Source: GCA-002708315 sp964460905
Lineage (GTDB): Bacteria > Bacteroidota > Bacteroidia > Bacteroidales > F082
Assembly: GCA_964460905.1 (NCBI GenBank)
Contig: CAYWRM010000018.1
Location: forward strand, 1 to 64,000
Direction: 5' to 3'
DNA: 64,000 nucleotides
Part shown: positions 8,586 through 17,432 of the stretch, piece after piece
Numbering within the stretch: position 1 is the first letter of the stretch
Layout of the letters: the number at the start of each line of letters is the position of its first letter
Position numbers and translations under genes: made by a program
The notes under the pieces: model-generated
Told to the model about the DNA's origin: nothing
Database searches by the model: none
The model's input: the letters and a program-made list of their open reading frames with translations, nothing else

Positions 8586-10847
8586 TTAGTTTTTAGTTTT
8601 AAGAAATTTTGGTTTGCCAAGAATGCAAATTGCCGGTACTAATATTAAGGCAGAAATCAAGCAGAAAAATATTGAAATAATTATAAGAAAGGCAAATGAC
8701 TGAATTATGGGAAATGCCGAAAATAGGAGTATTGCAAAACCTACAATTACTGAAAGAGCATTTATGGTAATGCCCCTTCCCGTAGTCATTAAACTCGTAG
8801 TTATTGCTTCTGAATATGATTTCCCGATCTTCAATTCTGATTTTATTCTCCAAAAAATATGAATGGTGTAGTCAACACCCAGTCCAATGGAAATTGAAGA
8901 AAGCATTGCTGTTACTATGTTTAACTCAATACCCATCCATCCCATAAGGCCAAATATGCATATTAATGCAAAAAGAAGAGGAATACTTCCAATAAAGCCA
9001 GCAACTTTGCTTCTGAAAATAATCATAAGAATAATCAGAATGGCAAAAAATGCGAATAATAGCGAATGTTTTTGTCCTGTGGCAATTGCCTCACTTAGTT
9101 CTTTTTCAATCAGACTCATTCCACCAATTACTTCAATATTCTTGTCGTTTGAGGTAATAGTTTCAATTTTTCCTGTAATACGGTTCATGGTTTCAATGTC
9201 GATGGCCTGATATTGAATTTGTAAAATTCCCTTTGAATAATCGAAATCCACAAAATCTTCTAGATCTTCAGGATCTCCACTCATGGCATAGAGTTCAAGA
9301 TATTGAGCAACCGCCTGACGTGAGTCGGGAATCTTATTATAAAATTTATCTCCTGGCTCATTAATTGCCTTACTCATTATTTTTATAATCGATGCAATGG
9401 AAGTAACACTTCCTATTTCAGGGGTTTTCTTAAGTTCTGATTCATAAAAATCCATCCTCTTTAGAATTTCCGGATTCTTCATATCTCCTTCAAAAACAAT
9501 ACTAATGGTTTTTGTTCCTCCAAAGTGTTCATTTGCAATATTTAATGCTTTATTGAATGAGTGCTTGCCGGGTAGAATATTATTGAAATCCGATGCTATT
9601 TTAAATCTGCTGATTCCAATGCCGGAGAGAACTAAAAAACAAGCAAAAATATAAATTACAATTCGTGGATATTTGGTAATTCTATTTGCCAGTAGGGCAA
9701 GTATTTTATTAAGCGGATTGTTGCCGTTTTTTTTAAATCCATTGTGGATCTTGCCCTTTTTTAAAACTGATGATAGTGCAGGAATAAAAGTAAGACTGAG
9801 TACTACGGCAACAGCAATACCTATTACCGAAACCACACCAACTTGTTTGGCGGGTAGCATAATATGTGTAATAAGCCCACCAATGCCTACAATGGTTGTT
9901 ATTCCGGTAACCAAAACCGGTTTTTTAAGGTAAGTTATGGCTTTTTCTGAAATTTGCTTCATACTTAATTCAGGATGTTTCGCATTTAATTCCTGATATT
10001 TTATGATGAAATGAATTCCATAATCGTTGGCAATTGCAATCATCATTATGGGAATTAGAATTCCAATTATGCTCAATTGCCAGCCAAAAAGAGGTATTAA
10101 TGCCATGGAAACTAAAATGGAAATAGTTACAACAAGAGTTGGGAGGAATACTCCTCTCTTTTCTTTAAACGAAACCCACAGAAAGAAAGCCATTACCAAA
10201 AGTCCAATTGGAAGAAGAATACCTAAGTCTCTTGTGATTTTGTCGCTGGCTTCGGCTCTCATAAATACTTGTCCGTTGATGTAAACTTCCTCATTGCCTG
10301 GATATTTGTTCAATACTTCATTTATTGCAGCCATCAATTCGCTGTCGGTTTTATTACTTATGGAATTCAATAAAATTAAAGTGTATTTAAAGTCTTCCGA
10401 AACAATGGTTTTGTAAATCAGATCATTTGCTTTTATTTCTTTCCTTAATAATTCTTTTTCTGTTTGAGATTCAGGAATCTTCTTAATTACTTTTTCCACA
10501 ATCATGCTGCCCTGATTGCCAACAATATTTTTTGCATCGAAAAGCGACATTACATTGTCGAAGTCGGGCATTTGGTTGAATTCAGCACTAATCGATTTCA
10601 GTCTTTCCAAACTTGCTTTATTGAGAATATCAACTGTCTTAAAAACAATAATTAAAGGATCACTTTTTCCAAATGCTTGTTCTATTTTGTCGTTGTTTAT
10701 TTTTGAAGGCATGCTCTCGGGCAGGTAACTAAGCAAATCGGGATTGATGGTAATATTTTTTAATGGAATAATGCTTACAATTACCAAAAGGGCAGTTAGG
10801 CCAATTATCAGCCATTTGTATTTTAATATGAATAATTCACTTTTCAT
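8586..10847 (-). CDS. RND-superfamily (MMPL/HpnN-like) transporter
   Basis: This 753-aa inner-membrane protein has classic two-fold RND architecture. One TM segment (~11-30) is followed by a periplasmic loop (~35-205) and a cluster of five TM helices (~207-365). A second lone TM (~393-412) is followed by a loop (~415-595) and a final cluster (~598-745). The loop starts SYLPESMPSK and FNNILPGKHSFNKAL are typical of the MMPL/SSD branch. TM4-like segments contain AIANDYGIHFIIKYQE and SIGLGVDYTIHIFW, the family's proton-relay region with conserved Asp. Length and lack of partner adaptor fit the lipid-exporting HpnN/MmpL branch rather than drug efflux. It sits in an operon between a DUF1302-like barrel gene (12-bp gap) and a LolA-like protein gene. 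Confidence 0.85.
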   Translation of the reverse strand: MKSELFILKYKWLIIGLTALLVIVSIIPLKNITINPDLLSYLPESMPSKINNDKIEQAFGKSDPLIIVFKTVDILNKASLERLKSISAEFNQMPDFDNVMSLFDAKNIVGNQGSMIVEKVIKKIPESQTEKELLRKEIKANDLIYKTIVSEDFKYTLILLNSISNKTDSELMAAINEVLNKYPGNEEVYINGQVFMRAEASDKITRDLGILLPIGLLVMAFFLWVSFKEKRGVFLPTLVVTISILVSMALIPLFGWQLSIIGILIPIMMIAIANDYGIHFIIKYQELNAKHPELSMKQISEKAITYLKKPVLVTGITTIVGIGGLITHIMLPAKQVGVVSVIGIAVAVVLSLTFIPALSSVLKKGKIHNGFKKNGNNPLNKILALLANRITKYPRIVIYIFACFLVLSGIGISRFKIASDFNNILPGKHSFNKALNIANEHFGGTKTISIVFEGDMKNPEILKRMDFYESELKKTPEIGSVTSIASIIKIMSKAINEPGDKFYNKIPDSRQAVAQYLELYAMSGDPEDLEDFVDFDYSKGILQIQYQAIDIETMNRITGKIETITSNDKNIEVIGGMSLIEKELSEAIATGQKHSLLFAFFAILIILMIIFRSKVAGFIGSIPLLFALICIFGLMGWMGIELNIVTAMLSSISIGLGVDYTIHIFWRIKSELKIGKSYSEAITTSLMTTGRGITINALSVIVGFAILLFSAFPIIQSFAFLIIISIFFCLISALILVPAICILGKPKFLKTKN

Positions 10848-10859
10848 TTAAATATTGTT

Positions 10860-12203
10860 TTAAAAGGAAGCCTTTAACTGGATGAAAATACCCGAGAGTA
10901 TTGGACCTGAATAATGAAAAACCGATTTTTTGGGTCCTGTGAAATAATTTCCTCCAAGGGAAGCCTCAAGAGCGTCATTTATTTTCCATACTAATTTGGT
11001 GTTAATCATTATTTCTTCGGAAGTTAAATTGTAATAACCATTAAGTTCAATGTTCAAGGTATTGTATGCAAAACCTTTATTCAGCATCAGCGAAAGTGCA
11101 TAATTATTTCTTTTTTGTTGATGGAATATTTTCCTGTTAAAGATTTCCGATTCATACAAAATCATATCTTCTGCATATTGTATTTGTTCAATCGCATTGC
11201 TTGGATCATAAATTATGGGAACTTGTAAATTTTTGAAATGAAGTGTATGAAAACCGATAAATTGCAGAATTGTCTGAATACCGAAAAATTTGTGTTCCAG
11301 TCCAAAAACATAATTAATATTGGGATTAGGAGTTTGCATGTTTTCGATGTAATTATTGGTTTTATTGTATGCAAACTCGGTTCTGATAATCCATGAACCT
11401 AACAATAGTGACATATCTCCACCAAAGGAACTTTTAAAATATGGAGTTGGGGAATTTGTTATTTGTAAATTATCCAAATCGATGGATTGAATATTAAAAC
11501 CATAAAATGGATCCCAACCTCTAAAGTAGGACAGGGAAAAGCCAATTTGTGAGTATTCAAAGTTTAAGCGTGTAGCAATGGTAGAATTATTGAAAGTATT
11601 TTCAGGTAAAATAATAGGGCCAAAATCTACATAATCTCTAAAGTCAAAAAGATCGAAACGATATATTGATGGTGCGTAAATTGGTATTCCAATTAATTCA
11701 ATGTCGATTTTGGAGTTGATGTGAATTTTTGTTCTCAGCATGAAATTGGCTAATTTCTGATCGTAATTATCGGCACTTAAAAAGAAATAATCGTTTGGAG
11801 TAATATTGTTGGTGGGATTGAAACCATCGGTTCGGCCCCAACTTATTATTTGATTTCCCAGATATAAATCGAGTTTGTTGGATTCATAGCCTGCAAAAAC
11901 TTCCTTTATCTGAATTAGAGAATATCTTTCATCGAAATTTACTCCTGAGCGAAATCTTAAATCGGTAAACAGAAATGTATTTTTGTATGCTAGTTTAGCA
12001 ACTAAACAAAATTCGGCGAAAACAGATGAGTAGTCGTATTGTTGGCTCAAACCAAATGCTGAAGCCCTTGTATATCCAGAAATCTCCAATCCTAATTTGT
12101 TATTTTCAGTGATTCCAATTTTACGTTCAAATAACGATTGTGAGTTTGAGAATGATGGAATCATCAATATTGGAATTATCAGATATGAAAATTGTTTTAA
12201 CAT
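10860..12203 (-). CDS. DUF1302-like outer-membrane beta-barrel protein
   Basis: This 447-aa protein has a signal peptide (residues 1-21, ending FSNSQS) followed by alternating amphipathic strands throughout and a terminal aromatic residue (IQLKASF), as in outer-membrane barrels. The stretch LYLGNQIISWGRTDGFNPTN (~115-134) matches the G-x-Q-x-x-x-WG motif of DUF1302-type proteins, which commonly accompany RND/MMPL and LolA-like proteins. The three genes run 12203 to 7811 with gaps of 12 and 4 bp and probably act as a single envelope export system: inner-membrane pump, periplasmic carrier and barrel. Substrate is unknown. Confidence 0.75.
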   Translation of the reverse strand: MLKQFSYLIIPILMIPSFSNSQSLFERKIGITENNKLGLEISGYTRASAFGLSQQYDYSSVFAEFCLVAKLAYKNTFLFTDLRFRSGVNFDERYSLIQIKEVFAGYESNKLDLYLGNQIISWGRTDGFNPTNNITPNDYFFLSADNYDQKLANFMLRTKIHINSKIDIELIGIPIYAPSIYRFDLFDFRDYVDFGPIILPENTFNNSTIATRLNFEYSQIGFSLSYFRGWDPFYGFNIQSIDLDNLQITNSPTPYFKSSFGGDMSLLLGSWIIRTEFAYNKTNNYIENMQTPNPNINYVFGLEHKFFGIQTILQFIGFHTLHFKNLQVPIIYDPSNAIEQIQYAEDMILYESEIFNRKIFHQQKRNNYALSLMLNKGFAYNTLNIELNGYYNLTSEEIMINTKLVWKINDALEASLGGNYFTGPKKSVFHYSGPILSGIFIQLKASF

Positions 12204-12350
12204 AATAAGCTGAGAATATTGTCAGCAATGTTAAAACCATGCGATGTAATCAAGGTTTTGTTTTTAAAATTAGGACAAGAAAAATTTGTGCAGACTTTGT
12301 ATTTGTTTTTTCTGGACTAATGGTAATTAGATAAAAGAGAAAATATTTTG

Positions 12351-13427
12351 TTAGGAATGGGAGTTTTTAAACTGCATTGGTGTTTGTCCGCTAATGTTTT
12401 TAAAAACCGAAAAAAATGACGATTTGCTGCTAAAACCACAATCGTAACCAATAGCTTCAAGTGAGAATTTATTGTTATTTGGATCTGCTAGTTTTTGCTT
12501 TATTGCTTCAACACGAAATTCGTTTACAAACTGAAAGAAATTTTTCCCGATTACGGTATTCAATACTTCTGTTATTTGATATTTTGGAATTCCCAGTTTT
12601 TCGCTTAAAGCTTGCATATTCAATTCTGAATTAAAAAATGGCTTTTGAGTTTCAAAATATTTAAGAAGGTCTTCTTTTATCTTTTCTTTTTTTTCATCAG
12701 AAAGCATTGATTGTTGGTATTTTTCATGTACTATTGGTTTTTCGATTTCGCGAGTGAAAATTTCATCCTGACGAATACCATAAAATCCCAGTACAAAAGT
12801 TAATATTAAGGTGGCAACATAATTGTAGATGCTTGAAATTTCAAGACTATTATTGAGAAATCCTAAAACACCAAGAACCGTTGCCGTAATAATGTAAACA
12901 GAATAGGAAATTACAATAAACAACAACCAACTCAACTTCTGATTTTTATCAATATTTGAAAATTCATTTTTCAGAAAAATACGATGTTTGTGTACTGCTA
13001 CAATACTTAGTGTAGAATATGTAAGTAGAGAAATGATAAATGAAATTGCAAATAACAGCCTTAGCCAAAGCATGCTGTCTACTGCAAAAAAATTGTCAAC
13101 TCTAACTGAAATACTAAAAAAGTGATTACATAAGTCGAAGAAAACATAAGGGAAAAGATGTAAAAGCTGGCTCCATTTAAGTTTGAATTTCTTATTTGTT
13201 AACGATTTTGAATACAAATAAAATGCAGGATTAAATAAAAAAAATGAAGATGGTATAACTGCAAAGTCAAGATACAAATTAGTAATACCAATATTCCCGT
13301 AGTCGAAGGCAAGCAAAAACAACCAGCCGGCAAGTAGCCTGTCTGACACGGTTATATTTTTTTTTGTTAAGGTTAAAAATCCGGCAAATATTGCAATCGA
13401 CAATCCAATCCATACAACTGTATCCAT
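12351..13427 (-). CDS. Membrane-anchored AraC-family transcriptional regulator
   Basis: This 358-aa protein has an N-terminal membrane half (six or seven hydrophobic segments between residues 5 and 220, starting VVWIGLSIAIFAGFLTL). A cytoplasmic linker and a C-terminal AraC/XylS DNA-binding domain (~250-357) follow. The two helix-turn-helix units are visible as MQALSEKLGIPKYQITEVLN and LEAIGYDCGFSSKSSFFSVF, with the family ending GQTPMQF. Such 7TM-HTH_18 proteins are common in Bacteroidota and are assumed to sense membrane or extracellular signals. It lies 147 bp upstream of the DUF1302/RND/LolA-like operon on the same strand and is the obvious candidate regulator. A TATCTTTG box at 13432-13439 (minus) is so close to the ATG that the mRNA may be nearly leaderless. 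Confidence 0.85.
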   Translation of the reverse strand: MDTVVWIGLSIAIFAGFLTLTKKNITVSDRLLAGWLFLLAFDYGNIGITNLYLDFAVIPSSFFLFNPAFYLYSKSLTNKKFKLKWSQLLHLFPYVFFDLCNHFFSISVRVDNFFAVDSMLWLRLLFAISFIISLLTYSTLSIVAVHKHRIFLKNEFSNIDKNQKLSWLLFIVISYSVYIITATVLGVLGFLNNSLEISSIYNYVATLILTFVLGFYGIRQDEIFTREIEKPIVHEKYQQSMLSDEKKEKIKEDLLKYFETQKPFFNSELNMQALSEKLGIPKYQITEVLNTVIGKNFFQFVNEFRVEAIKQKLADPNNNKFSLEAIGYDCGFSSKSSFFSVFKNISGQTPMQFKNSHS

Positions 13428-13450
13428 TTCACAAAGATAAGAATTTGAAT

Positions 13451-13608
13451 CAGTGAGACTATGATTTTACAAAACAAAATCATATAGCCGAACTAATCCC
13501 AAGCGTAAGCCGAGGGATCTTAAGGGTCTTATTCCACGCCCCTTGGGGCGAATTTGAAAATATTTTCCTATTGATAATCCGTCCGCTTGCGGCGGGGAGT
13601 TTTATTGT
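13451..13608. repeat. Interspersed repeat, family A copy 2
   Basis: This is the second copy of the repeat described at 7548-7766, with the same block order (CAGTGAGACT, CCGAACTAATCCC, CTTGGGGCGA, TTGATAATCC, CCGCTTGCGGCGGGG, TTTATTG). Internal palindromes such as CCGCTTGCGG suggest a foldable element. No gene is present. Confidence 0.65.
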
Positions 13609-13630
13609 GGTTATTTCGAAAAACGAATTA

Positions 13631-13946
13631 ATTAATTTCATTGATCCCAAAAGGGAGGGGGAGTAACAATAAGACTTATAATCGCTGTGCTCACTGTGCC
13701 AACAAGAAAGTTCTGTTTGAACAAACGAGTTTGACTAACAGTACTCTCTTATTGTCATACCCTATGGGTTTATGTGTTTTTATTGTGGAGCTGGAGGGAT
13801 TAATTTCATTGATCCTATTTGGGGTGGGTACAATAAAAAACCTTACTCGCTATACTCGCTTGTCAACTCGTAAAAATATTTCATTTAAGCAAGCTTAATT
13901 TATATTTTTACTCATTGCCAAACACTTCGTGTTACGTTTTTTTATT
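13631..13946. repeat. Two tandem tmRNA-3'-end-associated repeat units
   Basis: Unit 1 (13631-13784) and unit 2 (13785-13946) each contain ATTAATTTCATTGATCC, a GT(A)ACAATAA-like stretch, a CGCT-x-T-x-CTC stretch and a TTTTTATT end. Each is followed by GTGGAGCTGGAGG, the tmRNA 3' end. Unit 2 itself starts with that 13-mer. They resemble the 5721-5899 unit beside tRNA-Arg. They lie immediately outside the left end of the 35-kb element and look like scars of serial insertion at one att site. Confidence 0.6.
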
Positions 13947-13959
13947 GTGGAGCTGGAGG
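13947..13959 (+). other. Left attachment core (att copy of tmRNA 3' end)
   Basis: GTGGAGCTGGAGG is identical to 49382-49394, the 3' end of the tmRNA gene. The next bases inside the element (CTCACGAACC) still resemble the tmRNA T-arm region. A further copy at 13785-13797 lies in the adjacent repeat unit. The 13-bp direct repeat separated by 35,435 bp, with an integrase at the far end, defines the element boundary. Confidence 0.7.
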
Positions 13960-14020
13960 CTCACGAACCAACACCCTACATACACTATAAACAAAGTAAA
14001 GTAACAATATGCAAACATTC

Positions 14021-14030
14021 AGTCCACCGA
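14021..14030 (+). other. Arm-type site AGTCCACCGA (left end)
   Basis: AGTCCACCGACTAAACCAC here corresponds to AGTCCACCGAATAAGCCAC at 49260-49278, in the same orientation. It lies 62 bp inside the left core. Equivalent short repeats flanking att cores bind the N-terminal arm domain of tyrosine integrases. Binding is inferred. Confidence 0.5.
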
Positions 14031-14190
14031 CTAAACCACCGTATTTACCGCATTACATTACACTTCAATGAACACTTTTGCAGTTGTAAAGATACAATAT
14101 TTTTATTTAAATTGCAATTATTATTTCTAACAATATTTAGCATTTTGAATTATTCTAACGCATTCTAGAGCAACTGAAATGCTAATTTAG

Positions 14191-14198
14191 TATATTTG
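14191..14198 (+). promoter_or_regulatory. -7 box before the first element gene
   Basis: TATATTTG matches TAnnTTTG exactly. A transcript would start near 14205, downstream of the GTG at 14198. This favours the ATG at 14213 as the start of the first gene. Confidence 0.5.
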
Positions 14199-14212
14199 TG
14201 AAAAACGTTTCT

Positions 14213-15208
14213 ATGTACCAGGAATTAAATGAAATTAAAAAACTGGTAGGCCAAGAGTATCTGGATAAAGAACTGCAGAAGTCAGGCAGCAGTACTAGAT
14301 TATTCAGTAATACAGGTATGATAACTCTTAGCCCTATTCTAAAAAAACAATCAAATTACATTAGAATCTATGAAGGTTATAAAAGATTTTTTACTGCTGA
14401 ATTAGCAAGAATAAAAGAATCTTTGCATGATCACATGATAGAAGATTCAAATGAAATATTTAACAAATACATAATCTATAATTATAGTGATTTACTCAAA
14501 CTTTTTGACGAAACAATTGGTAGCAAACCTGAAAATGTTAGCAAGTATAATGAAGTTCAATTGTATGAATTGAATTTTAATAATTTTTATGAGGAAATTA
14601 CTAAAAAGCAAATCCAATATGATCTCCAAAATGAATTAGTAAAACCTCTTATAGAATTCATGGAATCTGAGTTTAAAATGCATATTAGTAAGTTAACTGG
14701 TACTAAAAACAAAGTCAACAAAGAACCTGAAAAAGTAAAAGCATTTAAGTGGATATTAAAATCAGAACATACTATTTTACAAGAAGAAAAAAAAATTAGA
14801 ATCAATAATGAGTTGGAAAAGCTATATAATAAAATGATGAGTAATAGTATCATAGATTGTGATTTAACTTCCTTCCAGTTGGCTTTCTCAGGTAATGAAA
14901 TAACAGAACCTATCAATATAATTTGGCTTAATCCCTCATCTAGGAACAAAACAACACCTGATTACTCTTCCATATTCAATTTTCTGCATGCACTTGTTAT
15001 AAATGAAAAATTAATTGTTGACTATAATTTTCAAAGCAGAAATACAAATAAATTAAGTAGTAAGTATTATCAACTGGTTAGGTTTGTTTTTTCGAACAAA
15101 GATGGAAAACAATTTGATAAGGATCATCTGGCTAGATTTTCTTATTCATCAAAAAGATATCCCCACAAAACAGAATATTTTTCAGTATTATTATCAGAGG
15201 CTCTTTAA
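14213..15208 (+). CDS. Hypothetical protein of the element's left module
   Basis: This protein of ~331 aa matches no family I can name. It is soluble, highly charged and predicted largely helical: there are long Lys/Glu-rich stretches at ~55-90 and ~165-215 and no signal peptide or TM segment. The C-terminal third (~220-331) is more mixed, with motifs such as INIIWLNPSSRNKT and YYQLVRFVFSNKDGKQFD. The ATG at 14213 is preferred over the upstream GTG because of the overlapping promoter box. Its position next to att and ahead of the HTH/DUF3987/toprim genes suggests a role in element replication or maintenance, but nothing in the sequence proves it. Confidence 0.75.
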   Translation: MYQELNEIKKLVGQEYLDKELQKSGSSTRLFSNTGMITLSPILKKQSNYIRIYEGYKRFFTAELARIKESLHDHMIEDSNEIFNKYIIYNYSDLLKLFDETIGSKPENVSKYNEVQLYELNFNNFYEEITKKQIQYDLQNELVKPLIEFMESEFKMHISKLTGTKNKVNKEPEKVKAFKWILKSEHTILQEEKKIRINNELEKLYNKMMSNSIIDCDLTSFQLAFSGNEITEPINIIWLNPSSRNKTTPDYSSIFNFLHALVINEKLIVDYNFQSRNTNKLSSKYYQLVRFVFSNKDGKQFDKDHLARFSYSSKRYPHKTEYFSVLLSEAL

Positions 15209-15497
15209 AGAGATAAGCTACTCGCTTTTTTTTACAACTAAATATCTAACGAAAAACAAAAAGTATTTGTTTTATTTTTAGTAGCCCTCTTTTTTATATG
15301 ACTTTCCCATTATTTCCTAAATCATCTATCATCATATTTAATTTTTAAAAGTGTATTATATGCCTGATATTTAGTTTGTTAAATTATGATAATAGTAGTG
15401 CATCTAATTTATTATCATCATTACAGTATTGCTTTGCATGTAGTTGCTGACGTAGTTTTGCATCATAATTATTTCGTTAACATCAAATTTTACAAAC
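15209..15497. other. Non-coding gap upstream of the HTH gene
   Basis: AT-rich, with no gene visible. It separates the first element gene from the small HTH gene and presumably holds the latter's promoter. A clear TTG/TAnnTTTG pair was not identified. Confidence 0.4.
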
Positions 15498-15773
15498 ATG
15501 CAAGTCATAACAATTACAACCGAAGCCTACCAGCAATTAATCAATAAGATTGATGCAATTGAAGGTAGCATTAAAAGAATCTCAAAAATTAACCCATTAG
15601 AAGATACCTGGTTCGATATACAGGAAGTGTGCCAACTTCTTAAAATCTCCATAAGAACTCTTCAATCTTACAGGGACAACAAGATACTTCATTATAGCAA
15701 AATAGGTGGTAAAATCTATTTCAAAGCATCAGACATTGAACGGCATTTAGAAAAACATTACACAGGAAAATAG
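15498..15773 (+). CDS. Excisionase/MerR-type helix-turn-helix protein
   Basis: This 91-aa protein has a short coiled N-terminal stretch (~8-30) and a winged HTH of the HTH_17/excisionase type (~38-88). TWFDIQEVCQLLKISIRTLQ gives the recognition helix, followed by YRDNKILHYSKIGGKIYFKA and DIERHLEKH as the wing. Proteins of this size and pattern accompany nearly every small Bacteroidota integrative element. They act either as a recombination directionality factor or as regulator of the replication genes. It is followed after ~230 bp by the DUF3987 gene. Which of the two roles applies is undetermined. Confidence 0.85.
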   Translation: MQVITITTEAYQQLINKIDAIEGSIKRISKINPLEDTWFDIQEVCQLLKISIRTLQSYRDNKILHYSKIGGKIYFKASDIERHLEKHYTGK

Positions 15774-15841
15774 TGATAATTAATAGTATGTATTTATGGT
15801 TTTGGTGTAATTATAAAATTACAATTTCAAAATATTAGGAT

Positions 15842-16009
15842 ATGAAAAAGAATGAAAAAGCCCGTAAGCCGGTAAGCATAACGGGCAATAACTGCGTGAA
15901 AATTAATGAAAGCAAAGTTACAAAAAAACCCCGAATTAAACAATATAAATTAGCATATAAGTGGAAAACTCCATCAAATGTTATATGTATGGAAAGGAAT
16001 GTATTATGA
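15842..16009 (+). CDS. Possible 55-aa ORF with internal hairpin
   Basis: An ATG-started frame of 55 codons, very rich in Lys/Arg/Asn (MKKNEKARKP at the start), precedes and overlaps the DUF3987 start by 4 bp (ATGA). Within it GCCCGT (15860-15865) and ACGGGC (15881-15886) form a short stem. It may be a coupled leader peptide, a structured mRNA leader or chance. The ATGA overlap is the only positive argument for translation. Confidence 0.3.
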   Translation: MKKNEKARKPVSITGNNCVKINESKVTKKPRIKQYKLAYKWKTPSNVICMERNVL

Positions 16010-17310
16010 TAAATGATAATTTCCTTAACGGCCTACAAGATCATATCAACGGTTTCTCCATTGAATCAATAATAAGTGAATTACCAAACATGCTTAAAAA
16101 GCCATGTGATTTCCTTGTTGACGAAACTGAAAAAGAAGTTTTCTTAATTGGTGCAATTGGTGTTATTAGTGGGTTACTCCCAAATATAAAAGCTTTATAT
16201 TCTGGTAAATGGATTGCCCCCAATCTATTTGTATATGTATTGGCAGGCTATGGTGGTGGTAAAGGTAGTTTAGATTATGCCAGAGCACTTGGAAAACATA
16301 TACACGAGGAAAAACGTGATGAAGCAAAAAGGCTTTTGGTTGAATACCTAAAGGATTTGGAAGAATACAAAAAGCATTTAAAGGAATATAATAAAAGTAA
16401 GGATGCTGATGCCATACCTCCTGAAAAACCTAATAAACCAGCTACTTTAATGCTTTTCATCCCTGCTAACAATTCAAAAAGTGGGGTTTATCAATTGCTT
16501 GAGGAAAACAATGGTAAAGGTATATTATTTGAAAGCGAAGGCGATACGCTTGCTGATGCATTAAAACAAGATTATGGTGGATTTTCTGACACATTACGGC
16601 AAGGATTTCACCACGAAACAATTAGCTTGTTCAGGCGAATGAACAACGAGCTAATCGAGATTAATAATCCCGAAATATCTGTTGTTTTATCCAGTACATT
16701 CAATCAGTTAAAAACCCTCATTCCTTCAATTGAAAACGGCCTATACAGTCGTTTCCTTTTCTACGAGTTAAAACAAAATAATAAATTCATTAATGTATTT
16801 GATGATAGAAAAAAAGAGTACCAACAGTATTTTGAAAATTCAGGTATCCTTTTTAATGATTTGTTTAATGAATTAAATCAATTGGAAACTCCAATTTGGT
16901 TCTGGTTAACTGATCAGCAACAGCAGAAATTTATTAAATTATTTGATGAAAGAAAAAGTAAACTGATTGCTGAAGTCGATATCTCCATGAGTGGTACAGC
17001 AAATAGGTTAGGGATTATTGCATTCAGAATAATGATGATTTTTACTGCACTTCGAGCTCATGAAAATGGTACTCTGAATAATTCAATCAAATGTAATGAT
17101 ACTGATTTTTATAATGCATTGAGAGTGGTTGATCGTCTCGAAAAACATGCAAAAACAGTTTATGATTACCTCGATGGCCAACCGGAGAAAAAAAGTCTGG
17201 CAGCGATGCTATTTAAAGAGGATAAAAGTTACGGTGAGATATCTAAAATAATCTTTGGTAATGAAAATCATAAAGGTACTATTCATAAATGGCTGAACAA
17301 AAAGAAGTAA
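16006..17310 (+). CDS. DUF3987 domain-containing protein
   Basis: The product (434 aa from this ATG) belongs to DUF3987, proteins found with primases and helicases in mobile elements. Family features are FLIGAIGVISGLLPNIKALY (~46-65), a P-loop-like glycine-rich YGGGKGS (~83-89), a charged helical insert (~95-135), LFIPANNSKSGVYQLLEENN (~148-167) and ILFESEGDTLAD with the DYGGFSDTLRQGFHHETIS segment after it. The C-terminus resembles an HTH (SYGEISKIIFGNENHKGTI). The ATG at 16006 is chosen because GGAAAGGA precedes it at proper spacing; an in-frame GTG at 15961 is the alternative. A role in element replication is likely but unproven. Confidence 0.8.
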   Translation: MINDNFLNGLQDHINGFSIESIISELPNMLKKPCDFLVDETEKEVFLIGAIGVISGLLPNIKALYSGKWIAPNLFVYVLAGYGGGKGSLDYARALGKHIHEEKRDEAKRLLVEYLKDLEEYKKHLKEYNKSKDADAIPPEKPNKPATLMLFIPANNSKSGVYQLLEENNGKGILFESEGDTLADALKQDYGGFSDTLRQGFHHETISLFRRMNNELIEINNPEISVVLSSTFNQLKTLIPSIENGLYSRFLFYELKQNNKFINVFDDRKKEYQQYFENSGILFNDLFNELNQLETPIWFWLTDQQQQKFIKLFDERKSKLIAEVDISMSGTANRLGIIAFRIMMIFTALRAHENGTLNNSIKCNDTDFYNALRVVDRLEKHAKTVYDYLDGQPEKKSLAAMLFKEDKSYGEISKIIFGNENHKGTIHKWLNKKK

Positions 17311-17432
17311 CAATTGATATTGGAAACGATGGAAACGGTAAAGATAATAGGTTATGTACCTGTATAACAGTATCATAAATCGTATATAACAGCGTTTCCT
17401 CCGTTTCCTAAACTATCTGCAATAAAAAAAAT

